From: Streptomyces alboniger
GTDB lineage: Bacteria; Actinomycetota; Actinomycetes; Streptomycetales; Streptomycetaceae
DNA length: 64,000 nt
Assembly (NCBI RefSeq): GCF_008704395.1
Contig: NZ_CP023695.1
Coordinates: 4,712,001 to 4,776,000, forward strand
Reading direction: 5' to 3'
Shown here: in pieces, positions 1 to 9,995 of the stretch
How the letters are laid out: each line of letters starts with the position of its first letter
Position numbering within the stretch: position 1 is the stretch's first letter
Translations under genes and position numbers: made by a program
Notes under the pieces: generated by a model
Databases searched by the model: none
The model's input: the letters and a program-made list of their open reading frames with translations, nothing else
What the model was told of the DNA's origin: nothing

Positions 1-417
1 CACCGTCAGGCGCGCCAGCGCGTTGGCCGGGGCCGCCGCGAGGTCCCACCAGGTCGCCCCGGCGTAGCAGCCGAGGACGAGCAGGGTGCCGCCGGGCGCG
101 AGGGCGGCGCGCAGCCGGGTCAGCGTGGTGAACGGCATGTGGTGCAGGCTCGCCAGGCAGGTGATGACGTCGTAGTGGCCCTCGGGGAGGTCCTCCGCGG
201 TCACGTCCGCCCGCCGGTAGCGGGGGCCTCCACCCAGCGCTTCGGCCTCGGCGATGACCTCCGCCGACGGGTCGAGCGCGTCGACCTCGTAGCCGCGGGC
301 CGCGAGGCGGCGGGCGAAACGGCCGGTGCCGCAGCCGATGTCGAGGGCGGTGCGGCCGTGCGGCGGCAGGTGCCTCAGGAGCAGCGGGTGGTAGTGGTCG
401 TTGTGGTCGAAGGGCAT
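1..417 (-). CDS. Class I SAM-dependent methyltransferase (C-terminus cut by window edge)
   Basis: The 139 visible residues start at an ATG at 417 and run off the left edge, so the C-terminus is missing. Motif I is clear at residues 26-32 (DIGCGTG). It is followed by an acidic residue after the second strand (DALDPS) and by a motif ending LASLHHMP, all typical of Rossmann-fold methyltransferases of the Methyltransf_11/25 type. These enzymes transfer a methyl group from S-adenosylmethionine. The substrate cannot be read from this domain and no pathway partner lies beside it. The gene is transcribed in the same direction as the TetR gene just upstream, 22 bp away, so the two may share a transcript. 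Confidence 0.85.
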   Translation of the reverse strand, partial: MPFDHNDHYHPLLLRHLPPHGRTALDIGCGTGRFARRLAARGYEVDALDPSAEVIAEAEALGGGPRYRRADVTAEDLPEGHYDVITCLASLHHMPFTTLTRLRAALAPGGTLLVLGCYAGATWWDLAAAPANALARLTV

Positions 418-439
418 GGCGGCGAGCCTGGCACACGGC

Positions 440-1165
440 TCACTCCGCCCGCTCCCGGCCGCCTAGGCTCTCCCGTCCCGTCCGCCCCAGCAACCCGTCG
501 ATCACCGCGCCCAGTTGGCGGGCCACGTCGTAGTCCTCGGTCAGTTCGGTCCACTGGTCCGCGAGCGCCGCGAGGTGGGGGAGTTCGGCCGCGTCCGCGT
601 CCGTGAGCATGCCGGGGAAGTGCCGCTTGCGGTCCGGATCCTCGGCGCGGCGCTCCATCGCGCGGCGGAAGACCAGGTCTCCGTAGACGCAGTGCCACAG
701 GGTCCGGTAGGCGCGGACCGCCTCCGCGGGGGTGAGGCCGCAGTCGACGGCCGCGCCGATCATCTCCTCGACCATCCACAGGGCGCCCCTGTCGGTGAGG
801 TCGCCGAGGCTGAGCACCTCGACCACCCAGGGCATCCGCGCCAGCGTGCCGTGCATGTGCAGGGTCACGGCGAGGAGGCGCTCGCGCGGGTCGGCCGGCA
901 GCTCGGGGCGCGGGACCGTGGCGGCGGTACCGGCGAGCGTGAGCATCAGCAGCTCGTCCTTGTCGCGTACGTGGTGGTAGAGCGCCATCGGCGTCGTGCC
1001 GACCTCCTTGGCGACCCGGCGCATGCTCAGGGCCGCCACGCCCTCCTCCTGAAGGATCCGGCGGGCGGTCGCGACGATCGTCTCCGGTTCCAGGCGACGG
1101 GGGCGCCCCACGCGGCGCTTCTTCGGCTCGCCGGATGTCGTCCCTGGGTCTTTCTCTGCTGCCAC
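440..1165 (-). CDS. TetR/AcrR family transcriptional repressor
   Basis: The product is 241 residues. An N-terminal basic stretch (KKRRVGRPRR) leads into a TetR helix-turn-helix at about residues 20-70, with the signature MRRVAKEVGTTPMALYHHV. The rest is a helical ligand-binding domain of the TetR_C type, common among antibiotic-efflux regulators. The GTG at 1165 is chosen because the longer reading frame runs through the divergent promoter. The gene is divergent from an MFS exporter. A perfect palindrome lies between the two and overlaps both probable -10 boxes, so the likely job is ligand-relieved repression of itself and the exporter. The exporter is frameshifted, so the regulator may have lost its main target. 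Confidence 0.9.
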   Translation of the reverse strand: MAAEKDPGTTSGEPKKRRVGRPRRLEPETIVATARRILQEEGVAALSMRRVAKEVGTTPMALYHHVRDKDELLMLTLAGTAATVPRPELPADPRERLLAVTLHMHGTLARMPWVVEVLSLGDLTDRGALWMVEEMIGAAVDCGLTPAEAVRAYRTLWHCVYGDLVFRRAMERRAEDPDRKRHFPGMLTDADAAELPHLAALADQWTELTEDYDVARQLGAVIDGLLGRTGRESLGGRERAE

Positions 1166-1210
1166 CCGCCCATTGTCGTGCCTGCCCGCGCGATCGGGAC
1201 TTGCGGAGTT

Positions 1211-1226
1211 TCTATACGCGTATAGT
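1211..1226. promoter_or_regulatory. Probable TetR operator with embedded divergent -10 boxes
   Basis: A perfect 14-bp palindrome, CTATACGCGTATAG, occupies 1212-1225. Its right half contains TATAGT (1221-1226), a -10 box 12 bp ahead of the MFS start codon. Its left half on the minus strand reads TATAGA (1216-1211), a -10 box for the TetR gene. Binding of the repressor dimer here would block both promoters. TetR-type operators of this kind are well known. Assigning this palindrome to this regulator is inference from position. Confidence 0.75.
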
Positions 1227-1238
1227 AATGTGCCGCGC

Positions 1239-2917
1239 ATGGTGAACAAGGTGCGGAACAAGGTGCGGAACACGGTGCGGAGCAAGGTGCGGAACAAGGG
1301 GGACTCGAACGCCTTACAAGGGCGTTGGCTCCTGCCAGTGCTGCTCACCGTGCAGTTCCTCGTCTCCCTCGACGTGTCCGTCGTCAACATCGCCCTGCCC
1401 GACATGGGCGACGACCTCGGCTTCGCCCCCGGCTCGCTGCTCTGGGTCGTCAACGCCTACGCGCTCGCCTTCGGCGGCCTGCTCATGCTCGGCGGACGCC
1501 TCGCCGACCTGGCCGGACGTCGGCGCACCCTCATCTGGGGCTTCGTCGTCTTCGGCGTGGCGAGCCTCGCGGGCGGGCTCGCCCTGACGCCGGGTCAGCT
1601 CATCGCGGCGCGGGCGGTGCAGGGCGCGGGCGCGGCCGCGCTCGCGCCCGTCGCGCTCACCCTGATCACCGTCAACTACGCGGCGGGGCCCGCGCGTTCG
1701 CGGGCGCTCGGCCTCTCTGGGGCGTCGCGGGAGCGCTCGGCGGCGCGGTCGGGATCATGGCGGGCGGACTGCTCACCGACTGGGTGGGCTGGCGCTCCGT
1801 GATGCTCGTCAACGTCCCCGTGGTGCTCGCCGCGCTCCTCACCGCCCGCCGCGGGGTGCCCGTCGACCGCCGCACCGGGCCCGCGCCCCGCCTCGACGTC
1901 ACCGGCGCCCTGCTCGTCACGGCCGGGGCGGCGGCGCTCGTACTCGGCCTCGTGCGCACGGAGACGTACGCCTGGGGATCCGGCACCACGCTGGGCACGC
2001 TCGGCGTCGCGGCCGTCCTGCTCGCGGCCTTCGTCGCCGTCGAGGCCCGCAAGCGGGAGCCGCTGCTGCGGCTCGGCCTGCTCGGCACCGCCCACCGGCC
2101 CGTGCTCTCCGCGAACGTCTTCTCGCTACTGATGTCGTCGGGGCAGTTCGCCGCCTTCTACTTCACCTCGCTCTACCTCCAGCAGGTGATGGGGTACGGG
2201 CCGACGGCGGCCGGTGCCGCGTTCCTGCCGTTCTGCGCGGGCGTCGTGGCCGGGTCGACGGTCGCGGCCCACGCGGTCGGGCGGGTCGGCGAGCGGGCGC
2301 TGCTCGTGGCGGGCGGGCTGCTCGGGGCCGCCGGGTTCGGGTGGTTCGCGCTGACGGTCGAGGCGGGCGGTACGTTCCTCGGCTCGATCCTCGGACCCTC
2401 GCTGGTCGCGAGTGTCGGCATCGGCATGTGCTTCGTACCGCTGGGCACGGCCGCGACCAGCGGGGTCGCCCCCGAGGAGGCCGGCATGGCCTCCGGGCTG
2501 CTCAACAGCTCGCGTCAGCTCGGCGGCTCGCTCGGCCTCGCGGTCCTGGTCACGGTCGCGGCGAACGTCACCGGCACGGGGACCGACCGGGCCTCCCTCG
2601 CCGAGGGGCACGCGGCGGCCTTCGCGGTGTCCGCGGGACTGCTGGTGGCGGCCGCGCTGGGGACGGCCGTGCTGCACGGCCGCCGTCCGTCGTCGCCCGT
2701 GCCGCCGGCGCGGGACAGCGCCCCGGACCTCACGGGGCCGGGTGGCCGATCAGCATCGTGGGCGCCCCGGCCACCCGCGTCAGGAACACCGTCGCCGCGT
2801 TCTTCCCCCGCGGCTTCACCTTGCGGCGCAGTTCCTCCGGTTCCACCGCCGAGCCCCGCTTCTTCACCGTCAGGATCCCGACCTCCCGCTCCCGGAGCAG
2901 GGCCTTCAGCTTCTTGA
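1239..2917 (+). pseudogene. MFS drug exporter (DHA2/EmrB-like), frameshifted
   Basis: Frame one (ATG 1239 to about 1720) encodes the start of a 14-helix DHA2-type exporter: LPVLLTVQFLVSLDVSVVNI as helix 1, then the LGGRLADLAGRRR loop and the helix ending LITVNYAAG. After the residues ARSRALGL the reading moves to another frame, which continues in the expected order with WGVAGALGGAVGIMAGG and the later helices. At the junction the DNA reads GGCCTCTCTGGGG where GGCCTCTGGGG would keep frame, so two extra bases (CT) are present. Uncorrected, frame one stops at 1802. The second frame ends at 2917, 188 bp inside the convergent methyltransferase gene, so the original stop may also be altered. This is either a recent slippage mutation or a sequencing error. 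Confidence 0.8.
1251..1298 (+). repeat. Four tandem 12-bp units at the 5' end of the MFS gene
   Basis: Four copies of GTGCGGAACAAG or a one- to two-base variant follow one another at 1251, 1263, 1275 and 1287. They encode a (V-R-N/S-K/T)n stretch just ahead of the first transmembrane helix. Each unit carries its own in-frame GTG, so start choice is ambiguous here. The unit length is a multiple of three, so copy-number change would not alter frame. Confidence 0.85.
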
Positions 2918-4004
2918 CACCGAAGGGGAGCCGGTCGGTGATCTCGTACGCCACCGCGTAGGGCGTCGCGTGCAGCGCGTCGGACGTGACGTACGCGATG
3001 GTCTCGTCGATCAGTCCGCCGCCGACCCGCGCCGCGACCTCGGCGACCAGATGCGCACGGATGACGGCGCCGTCCGGCTCGTACAGGTACCGCCCCACGG
3101 GCCGCACCTCGGGGTCGGGAAGCATCGCGTCGAGGGAGCTCCACAGGGAGACGTCTTGGGGCAGGAGCGTCGCGCGGTGCGAGGCGGGCGCGTCCGTGCC
3201 GAACCACAGCACGGCCTCCTTCACATCGCCGCCGTCCGAGATCCACTCGGCCTCGGTCCCCGCGGGGATCGCCTCGTGCGGGATCCCGGGGGCGATCTTC
3301 AGCGCGGCGCGCGGGGCCTTGCGGGCCGCCTGGACCGCCCAGGACAGCGGCGGGGAGTAGGACTCCGGATCGAAGATGCGGCCGCGCTTGGAGGAGCGCC
3401 GCGCCGGGTCCACGAACACCGCGTCGTACGCCGATGTGTCCACGTCCGTGACATCGGCCTCCCGGACCTCGATGAGGTCGGCGAGCCCGAGCGCCTCGGC
3501 GTTGGCACGGGCGACCGCGCAGGTCAGCGGGGAGCGGTCGACGGCGAGCACGGAGATCCCGGCCCGTGCCAGGGCGATCGCGTCACCGCCGATGCCGCAG
3601 CACAGGTCGGCGAGGGTACGCACCCCCAGGCTCCTGAAGCTCTCGGCGCGGTGCGTGGCGACGGAGGCGCGGGTGGACTGCTCGACGCCGTCCGGCGTGA
3701 AGAACATCCGGCCCGCGTCCTTCGCGCCGAACTTCGCCGCCGCCCGCCGGCGCAGCCGCGCCTGGCCGAGGGCGGCCGAGACGAGCGGCGCCGGGTGCTC
3801 GCGGCGCAGCCGGGTGGCGGCGGCCAGCTCCTGCGCGGGCTCCACGTCCCGCACCTCGTCGAGCAGGGCCCGGCCCGCTTCGGTGCGCAGGGCGGCGAAG
3901 GCGGCGAGGGGATCGTCGAGGCCGGCGTCCTCGGTGCCTCCGGTGGCGCGGTGGGCGGCAGGGGCGCTCGGCGGCGGCGTGTTCGGGTCGTTCACCCGCC
4001 CCAT
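2730..4004 (-). CDS. THUMP-like class I methyltransferase
   Basis: The 424-residue product has a Rossmann methyltransferase core with motif I LADLCCGIGGDAIALA at about residues 131-146. The catalytic-loop-like motif VFVDPARR is at about 197-203. The C-terminal quarter (PFGVKKLKALLREREVGILTVKKRG and onward) matches the THUMP-like domain found in a conserved actinobacterial methyltransferase family. The family is presumed to act on nucleic acid, but its substrate is not established. ATG 4004 is preferred; GTG 3995 is possible, and the longer frame to 4088 runs into the divergent deacetylase promoter. Its 3' end overlaps the frameshifted MFS reading frame. Confidence 0.85.
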   Translation of the reverse strand: MGRVNDPNTPPPSAPAAHRATGGTEDAGLDDPLAAFAALRTEAGRALLDEVRDVEPAQELAAATRLRREHPAPLVSAALGQARLRRRAAAKFGAKDAGRMFFTPDGVEQSTRASVATHRAESFRSLGVRTLADLCCGIGGDAIALARAGISVLAVDRSPLTCAVARANAEALGLADLIEVREADVTDVDTSAYDAVFVDPARRSSKRGRIFDPESYSPPLSWAVQAARKAPRAALKIAPGIPHEAIPAGTEAEWISDGGDVKEAVLWFGTDAPASHRATLLPQDVSLWSSLDAMLPDPEVRPVGRYLYEPDGAVIRAHLVAEVAARVGGGLIDETIAYVTSDALHATPYAVAYEITDRLPFGVKKLKALLREREVGILTVKKRGSAVEPEELRRKVKPRGKNAATVFLTRVAGAPTMLIGHPAP

Positions 4005-4086
4005 TGTGGGCCAGTCGGTGGATGGTGCGCGGCCGGTGGCGGTGTCGGCCCCGGGGCACGCCGGTGAGCTGCGAGGATCCGGCGCC

Positions 4087-5013
4087 ATGCAACTCGTACG
4101 ACAAAAGGAAGAATCCGCCGCACGGCGGAAGAATCAGACGCGTGCCGTCGTGGCGGTGCTGACCGTCACGGCGATCGCCTCGGGCTGCGCCTCCGCGGGC
4201 GGCTCGGACGCCGTGAAGCCCGCCCACGGCCAGCAGCCGCTCAAGGCCCCGCCCGCCAGGGCCCTCGACTCCTACGCCCATCAGCTCGCCGTCACCCAGG
4301 CCGCCCGGGTCGCGGCCGCCAAGCGCTGGCGCCTCGCCAAGACCCCGCTGGCGGCGCCCGCGCCACCCAGGAAGAAGCCGCGGCTCAAGACCCGCAAGGG
4401 CTTCGAGGTCAAGGGCCAGGCCAAGCTGCCGCCGGTCTTCACTACCATCCCGACCAAGCAGAAGGTCGTCTTCCTCACCATCGACGACGGCGCCGAGAAG
4501 GACCCGGCGCTGCTGAGGATGATGAGCGACCTGAGGATCCCGTACACCGCCTTCCTCAGTGACTACCTGGTCAAGGAGGACTACGCGTACTTCAAGAAGA
4601 TGCAGTCGCGCGGGGTCACCCTGAACAACCACACCCTCAATCACCGCTACATGCCCGGCCTCTCGTACAAGAGCCAGCGCCGCGAGATCTGCGGCATGCA
4701 GGACACCATCGAGAAGCGCTACGGCAAGCGGCCCGAACTCTTCCGCCCGCCGTACGGCAACTACAACGACGACACGCTGCGCGCCGCGAAGTCCTGCGGC
4801 ATCAAGGCCGTGCCGCTGTGGAACGCGGAGGTCTTCGCCGACCGCATGGAGTACCGCGAGTGGGACCGTGACCTGCACCCCGGCGACATCATCCTCACCC
4901 ACTTCAGGGGCCGCGAGGACTGGAAGGGCACCATGCCCGACATGGTCCGCAGGCTCATGAAGACGGTCACGGGCAAGGGGTACGCGGTGGCCAGGCTGGA
5001 GGACTACCTGTGA
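4087..5013 (+). CDS. Polysaccharide deacetylase, CE4 family lipoprotein
   Basis: The 308-residue product starts at ATG 4087. A signal sequence (VVAVLTVTAIASGC) ends in a possible lipobox with Cys34, so the enzyme is probably anchored outside the membrane. A basic, Ala/Pro-rich linker leads to the NodB-type domain. Its motif 1 is TIDDG at 131-135 (paired Asp), motif 2 NHTLNH at 181-186 (His182 and His186 as metal ligands), and motif 3 RPPYG at 220-224. CE4 enzymes remove acetyl groups from peptidoglycan or other N-acetylated glycans. The stop codon overlaps the GTG of the next small gene, so translation of the two is probably coupled. Confidence 0.9.
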   Translation: MQLVRQKEESAARRKNQTRAVVAVLTVTAIASGCASAGGSDAVKPAHGQQPLKAPPARALDSYAHQLAVTQAARVAAAKRWRLAKTPLAAPAPPRKKPRLKTRKGFEVKGQAKLPPVFTTIPTKQKVVFLTIDDGAEKDPALLRMMSDLRIPYTAFLSDYLVKEDYAYFKKMQSRGVTLNNHTLNHRYMPGLSYKSQRREICGMQDTIEKRYGKRPELFRPPYGNYNDDTLRAAKSCGIKAVPLWNAEVFADRMEYREWDRDLHPGDIILTHFRGREDWKGTMPDMVRRLMKTVTGKGYAVARLEDYL

Positions 5014-5321
5014 CCCGGCGGGCGCGAGCGCACCGCCGCCTCCTCGCCGGGGCCCTGCTGTGCGGAGTACTCGCGCCCGCGCTGCTGACGTCCTGCGCGG
5101 AATCGGTCGACCCGATCGAGCGACTGGGCAGAAAGGCGGCGGAGAAACTACCGAGCCGCGAGCCCGCGGTCACCGGCGCGCCGAACGCTCTCGACCGCTG
5201 TCCACGGGAAACGAGGCCTCCGCGGGCCGCGGGAAGGGAACCCGGCGTCACCGAGAGCCGTTGCCCCGAACGAGGGAAAACACCGCCCGCCCCGGCGGCC
5301 CGGGGCACCGCGATCCGCTGA
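5010..5321 (+). CDS. Small predicted lipoprotein, possibly a truncated deacetylase
   Basis: The GTG start at 5010 overlaps the stop of the deacetylase gene in the arrangement GTGA. The 103 residues begin with a basic stretch, a hydrophobic segment and a good lipobox (LLTSC, Cys29). After ESVDPIERLGRKAAEKL the sequence turns into Pro/Arg/Gly-rich material with no recognisable fold. From memory, related Streptomyces loci carry a second full deacetylase in this position with a similar lead-in, so this may be the leftover N-terminus of one. The reading frame ends 16 bp before the first CIRCE element. Confidence 0.5.
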   Translation: MTRRARAHRRLLAGALLCGVLAPALLTSCAESVDPIERLGRKAAEKLPSREPAVTGAPNALDRCPRETRPPRAAGREPGVTESRCPERGKTPPAPAARGTAIR

Positions 5322-5337
5322 AGCCGGACGCAGTCGA

Positions 5338-5364
5338 TTGGCACTCCGCTTGACCGAGTGCTAA
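5338..5364 (+). promoter_or_regulatory. CIRCE operator 1 (HrcA binding site)
   Basis: TTGGCACTC at 5338-5346, nine spacer bases, then GAGTGCTAA at 5356-5364. This matches the CIRCE consensus TTAGCACTC-N9-GAGTGCTAA with one change. It overlaps the -35 region of the groES promoter, the standard place for HrcA repression of chaperonin genes. Confidence 0.93.
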
Positions 5365-5386
5365 TCGCCGTCCTAGTCTCGCTTCT
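5350..5386 (+). promoter_or_regulatory. groES promoter
   Basis: TTGACC at 5350-5355 and TAGTCT at 5374-5379 are separated by 18 bp, a good vegetative promoter for Streptomyces. The -35 box sits in the spacer of the first CIRCE and the expected start site (about 5386) lies at the left edge of the second, so HrcA would block both entry and escape of polymerase. Confidence 0.8.
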
Positions 5387-5411
5387 GGCACTCCCCGTTG
5401 GAGAGTGCCAA
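5385..5411 (+). promoter_or_regulatory. CIRCE operator 2 (HrcA binding site)
   Basis: CTGGCACTC at 5385-5393, nine bases, then GAGTGCCAA at 5403-5411. The arms pair with one mismatch at the outer end. The centre-to-centre distance from the first CIRCE is 47 bp, so two HrcA dimers could bind side by side. Confidence 0.9.
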
Positions 5412-5510
5412 TAGCGACGGGCAGGTCCGGCACCCGCGACGACGGATCCACCTGGTCGCCACACCTAAGACTGTTAACCCCGTGAGATCTCCGAAGGGGG
5501 AGACCGGATC

Positions 5511-5819
5511 GTGACGACCACCAGCTCCAAGGTTGCCATCAAGCCGCTCGAGGACCGCATTGTGGTCCAGCCGCTCGACGCCGAGCAGACCACGGCCTCC
5601 GGCCTGGTCATTCCGGACACCGCCAAGGAGAAGCCCCAGGAGGGCGTCGTCCTGGCCGTGGGCCCGGGCCGCTTCGAGAACGGCGAGCGTCTGCCGCTCG
5701 ACGTGAAGACCGGCGACATCGTGCTGTACAGCAAGTACGGCGGCACCGAGGTGAAGTACAGCGGCGAGGAGTACCTCGTCCTCTCGGCTCGCGACGTGCT
5801 CGCGATCGTCGAGAAGTAA
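5511..5819 (+). CDS. groES: Co-chaperonin GroES (Cpn10)
   Basis: The 102-residue product has standard GroES length. It begins at GTG 5511 behind a GGGGGA ribosome site. It carries the core [13 protein letters not shown], the mobile-loop region [14 protein letters not shown] and the C-terminal [14 protein letters not shown]. GroES caps the GroEL cylinder in the cytoplasm and is needed for folding of many proteins. It is the first gene of the groES-groEL1 operon, controlled by two CIRCE sites and hence probably by HrcA. Confidence 0.98.
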   Translation: MTTTSSKVAIKPLEDRIVVQPLDAEQTTASGLVIPDTAKEKPQEGVVLAVGPGRFENGERLPLDVKTGDIVLYSKYGGTEVKYSGEEYLVLSARDVLAIVEK

Positions 5820-5947
5820 TTCACCGCTTCACCTGCATCACCTGCTTCACCAGCAGATTTGCTTTTTGAGCTGCGCCCCTGGTCACCCCGCTGATTGCCG
5901 GGCGGCGAGGGGCGCGGTTCGTTCACCCGAGTTTTCGAGAGGGCTGA

Positions 5948-7585
<1,638 letters not shown>

Positions 7586-7610
7586 CCGCTGCGCTCGCTT
7601 GAACGGTGAC

Positions 7611-7653
7611 TGAGGCCCGGCTCCCTTGCGGGGGAGCCGGGCCTCAGCCTTTT
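7611..7653 (+). terminator. Rho-independent terminator of groES-groEL
   Basis: A perfect 15-bp stem pairs 7611-7625 (TGAGGCCCGGCTCCC) with 7632-7646 across a six-base loop. GCCTTTT follows. It lies 26 bp after the groEL stop. Confidence 0.85.
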
Positions 7654-7770
7654 CGGGGCGCGTCTGCCGGGTTGCGCTGTCTTTGCCGGGTGCGGGGAAC
7701 TGCGCGAGGACGGACCACGGCCCGCGGTCGGCGACGAGCACCGACCCGGCAGACGCGAGGCCCATAAGAC

Positions 7771-8544
7771 CTACTGAGGCCCGTACTTCCGCCCCGTGCG
7801 GGACGTGACGCCTCCCAGGAGGGACCTCGGCGCCACCTTCGCCAGGCCCATCAGGGCCTTGTAGCGCGGATCGGGGATGGAGACGGTCCGGCCCCGCGCC
7901 AAGTCGGCCAGCGCCGCCGCCACCAGCTTGTCCGCGTCGAGCCACATCCAGTTGGGGATGTTGGACGTGCCCATCCCGGCCCGCTCGTGGAACTCCGTAC
8001 GCACGAAGCCGGGGCACAGCGCCATCAGCCGCACCCCGCTGCCCGCCAGGTCCTTCGCCGCGCCCTGCGTGAACTGCACGACCCACGCCTTCGAGGCGCC
8101 GTACGTGCCGCGCGGTACGAACGCCGCGACCGACGCGACGTTCACCACTCCGCCCCGCCCGCGCTCCCGCATCGGCTCCGCGGCCGCCGACGTCAGCCGC
8201 AGCACCGCCTCGCAGTGCACCTTGAGCATGGTCAGCTCGTCGGCCATCGGGACTTCCAGGTACCGGCCCTTGTTGCCGAACCCCGCGTTGTTGATCAGCA
8301 GATCGACCGGGTCCCTGCGGTTCGCCAGCCGCTTCTCGACGGTTTCGATGCCGCCGTCGGTGGCGAGGTCCGCCGTGAGGACCTCCGCCTCGATGCCGTG
8401 CCGGTCGTGCAGTTCGGTCGCCTGCTCGCGCAGCCGCTTGGTGTCGCGCGCCACCAGGACGAGGTTGTGGCCGTCGCCGGCGAGGCGTCGCGCGAAGGCG
8501 GCGCCGATGCCGGCGGTGGATCCCGTGATCAGAGCCGTAGTCAT
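7771..8544 (-). CDS. Short-chain dehydrogenase/reductase
   Basis: The 257-residue product is a classical SDR. It has the nucleotide-binding TGSTAGIG at 7-14, NNAG at 85-88, catalytic Ser138, and Tyr148 with Lys152 in the YGASK motif, followed by CPGFV. The Arg33/Asp34 pair after the second strand (LVARD) suggests NADP(H). The substrate cannot be predicted. It is divergent from the LysR regulator gene with 111 bp between them, the usual arrangement for a LysR protein and its target, so the regulator may control this gene. Confidence 0.92.
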   Translation of the reverse strand: MTTALITGSTAGIGAAFARRLAGDGHNLVLVARDTKRLREQATELHDRHGIEAEVLTADLATDGGIETVEKRLANRRDPVDLLINNAGFGNKGRYLEVPMADELTMLKVHCEAVLRLTSAAAEPMRERGRGGVVNVASVAAFVPRGTYGASKAWVVQFTQGAAKDLAGSGVRLMALCPGFVRTEFHERAGMGTSNIPNWMWLDADKLVAAALADLARGRTVSIPDPRYKALMGLAKVAPRSLLGGVTSRTGRKYGPQ

Positions 8545-8655
8545 GGACCAAGGCTAGTGAGCCCCGATGACAGGCGTGTGACACACGCACCCCACTGCCT
8601 CAAAGGAGCGTCGCGACATTTCGTGGCAGGCCCAAGCCTCGCTTATGCTCGGAGC

Positions 8656-9564
8656 ATGATCGAGGCCCGTCATCTCCGTGTCCTGCGCGCCGTGGCCACC
8701 ACCGGCTCCTTCTCGGCCGCGGCCCGCGAACTCGGCTGCACCCAGCCCGCGGTGAGCCAGCAGATGAAGGCCCTCGAATCCTCCACGGGCACGCCGTTGC
8801 TGATCCGTACCGGCCGCGAAATGCGCCTGACGCAGGCGGGGGAAGCCCTGGTCAGGCATGCCACGGGCATCCTCGCCGGGCTCACCGCCGCGGAGGAGGA
8901 GGTCGCCGCCATCGCGGGCCTGCGCGCGGGCCGGGTCCGGCTCGTCTCGTTCCCCAGCGGCAGTTCGACGCTCGTCCCCGGCGCCCTCGCGGCGCTGCGC
9001 GCGGCCCACCCGGGCACGCGTGTCTCCCTCGTCGAGGCCGAGCCGCCGCGCTCGGTGGAGATGCTGCGCGAGGGCGACTGCGATGTGGCGCTGGCGTTTC
9101 GCTACGACGGCGCGTCCGAGGGCGCGTCCGCGGCGGAGGAGTGGGACGACCTCGTCGTACGGCCCCTGCTCGCGGACCGGCTCGTCGGTCTCGTACCCGA
9201 GGGGCACCGGCTCGCCGGGGCAGAGGCGGTCACCATCGGGGAATTCGCCGACGAGCCGTGGATCGCGGGCTGCCCGCGCTGCCGCAGGCAACTGGTCGAG
9301 GTCTGCGAGGCCGCCGGCTTCGTGCCCCGGATCGATTTCGCGACCGACGACTACCCCGCGGTGATCGGCCTGGTCGGCGCGGGCCTGGGGGTCGCGGTGC
9401 TGCCCGAACTCGCGATCGAGTCGGTACGTCCCAGGGGCGCCCGCACGGTGACGGTGGAGCCCGCGGTGCGGCGGGAGATCGTCGCGCTCACGCTGCCGGA
9501 CCTGGCGCAGGTGCCGGCCGTCGCCGCCACGCTGGACCACCTCGCGCGGGCGGCGGCGCGCTGA
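8656..9564 (+). CDS. LysR family transcriptional regulator
   Basis: The 302-residue product has the LysR helix-turn-helix at about residues 1-60 (FSAAARELGCTQPAVSQQMK), then a two-lobed periplasmic-binding-like effector domain (VRLVSFPSGSSTLVPGAL, then VGAGLGVAVLPELA near the end). The effector domain holds Cys residues in the sequence AGCPRCRRQ, which is worth noting for redox or metal sensing but unproven. ATG 8656 fits the domain start. It is divergent from the SDR gene and ends 60 bp from whiD. Confidence 0.92.
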   Translation: MIEARHLRVLRAVATTGSFSAAARELGCTQPAVSQQMKALESSTGTPLLIRTGREMRLTQAGEALVRHATGILAGLTAAEEEVAAIAGLRAGRVRLVSFPSGSSTLVPGALAALRAAHPGTRVSLVEAEPPRSVEMLREGDCDVALAFRYDGASEGASAAEEWDDLVVRPLLADRLVGLVPEGHRLAGAEAVTIGEFADEPWIAGCPRCRRQLVEVCEAAGFVPRIDFATDDYPAVIGLVGAGLGVAVLPELAIESVRPRGARTVTVEPAVRREIVALTLPDLAQVPAVAATLDHLARAAAR

Positions 9565-9624
9565 CGGGCAGCCGCCGGCCCGAGCGTTTGCAGAAACGTT
9601 CCTTCAGTGGGATGACACGGCATC

Positions 9625-9954
9625 TCAGTGGTGCGTGACAGGTCTCCCCGCCGACGCCGCCGCCGTCACCAGGCGATTGCGCGCCCGCCCCATGAGTTCC
9701 TCGCGCTCGTCCTCCGTCAGTCCGCCCCATACGCCGTACGGCTCGCGCACCGCGAGTGCGTGAGCGGCGCACTCCGCGCGCACCGGGCACCGCATGCAGA
9801 CCTCCTTGGCGGAGTTCTCTCGCGCGCTGCGCGCCGCGCCCCGCTCGCCCTCCGGGTGGAAGAAGAGCGAGCTGTCGACCCCGCGGCAGGCCGCGAGGAG
9901 CTGCCAGTCCCACAGATCTGCGTTCGGTCCGGGAAGGCGGGAGAAATCTGCCAT
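9625..9954 (-). CDS. whiD: WhiB-family iron-sulfur regulator WhiD
   Basis: The 109-residue product has the four WhiB cysteines at 23, 53, 56 and 62 (spacing C-x29-C-x2-C-x5-C), which hold a 4Fe-4S cluster, followed by the GVWGG turn at 74-78 and a basic tail. Length, cysteine positions and the divergent bldM neighbour identify it as WhiD. In Streptomyces WhiD is needed in late sporulation for normal spore wall and septation. WhiB-like proteins act by binding region 4 of the principal sigma factor. ATG 9954 gives the known family start (MADFSRLPGP). Confidence 0.95.
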   Translation of the reverse strand: MADFSRLPGPNADLWDWQLLAACRGVDSSLFFHPEGERGAARSARENSAKEVCMRCPVRAECAAHALAVREPYGVWGGLTEDEREELMGRARNRLVTAAASAGRPVTHH

Positions 9955-9995
9955 TGCTGGTCCCCTTGAAGCCGTTCTGACGCGGATACGGTGCC

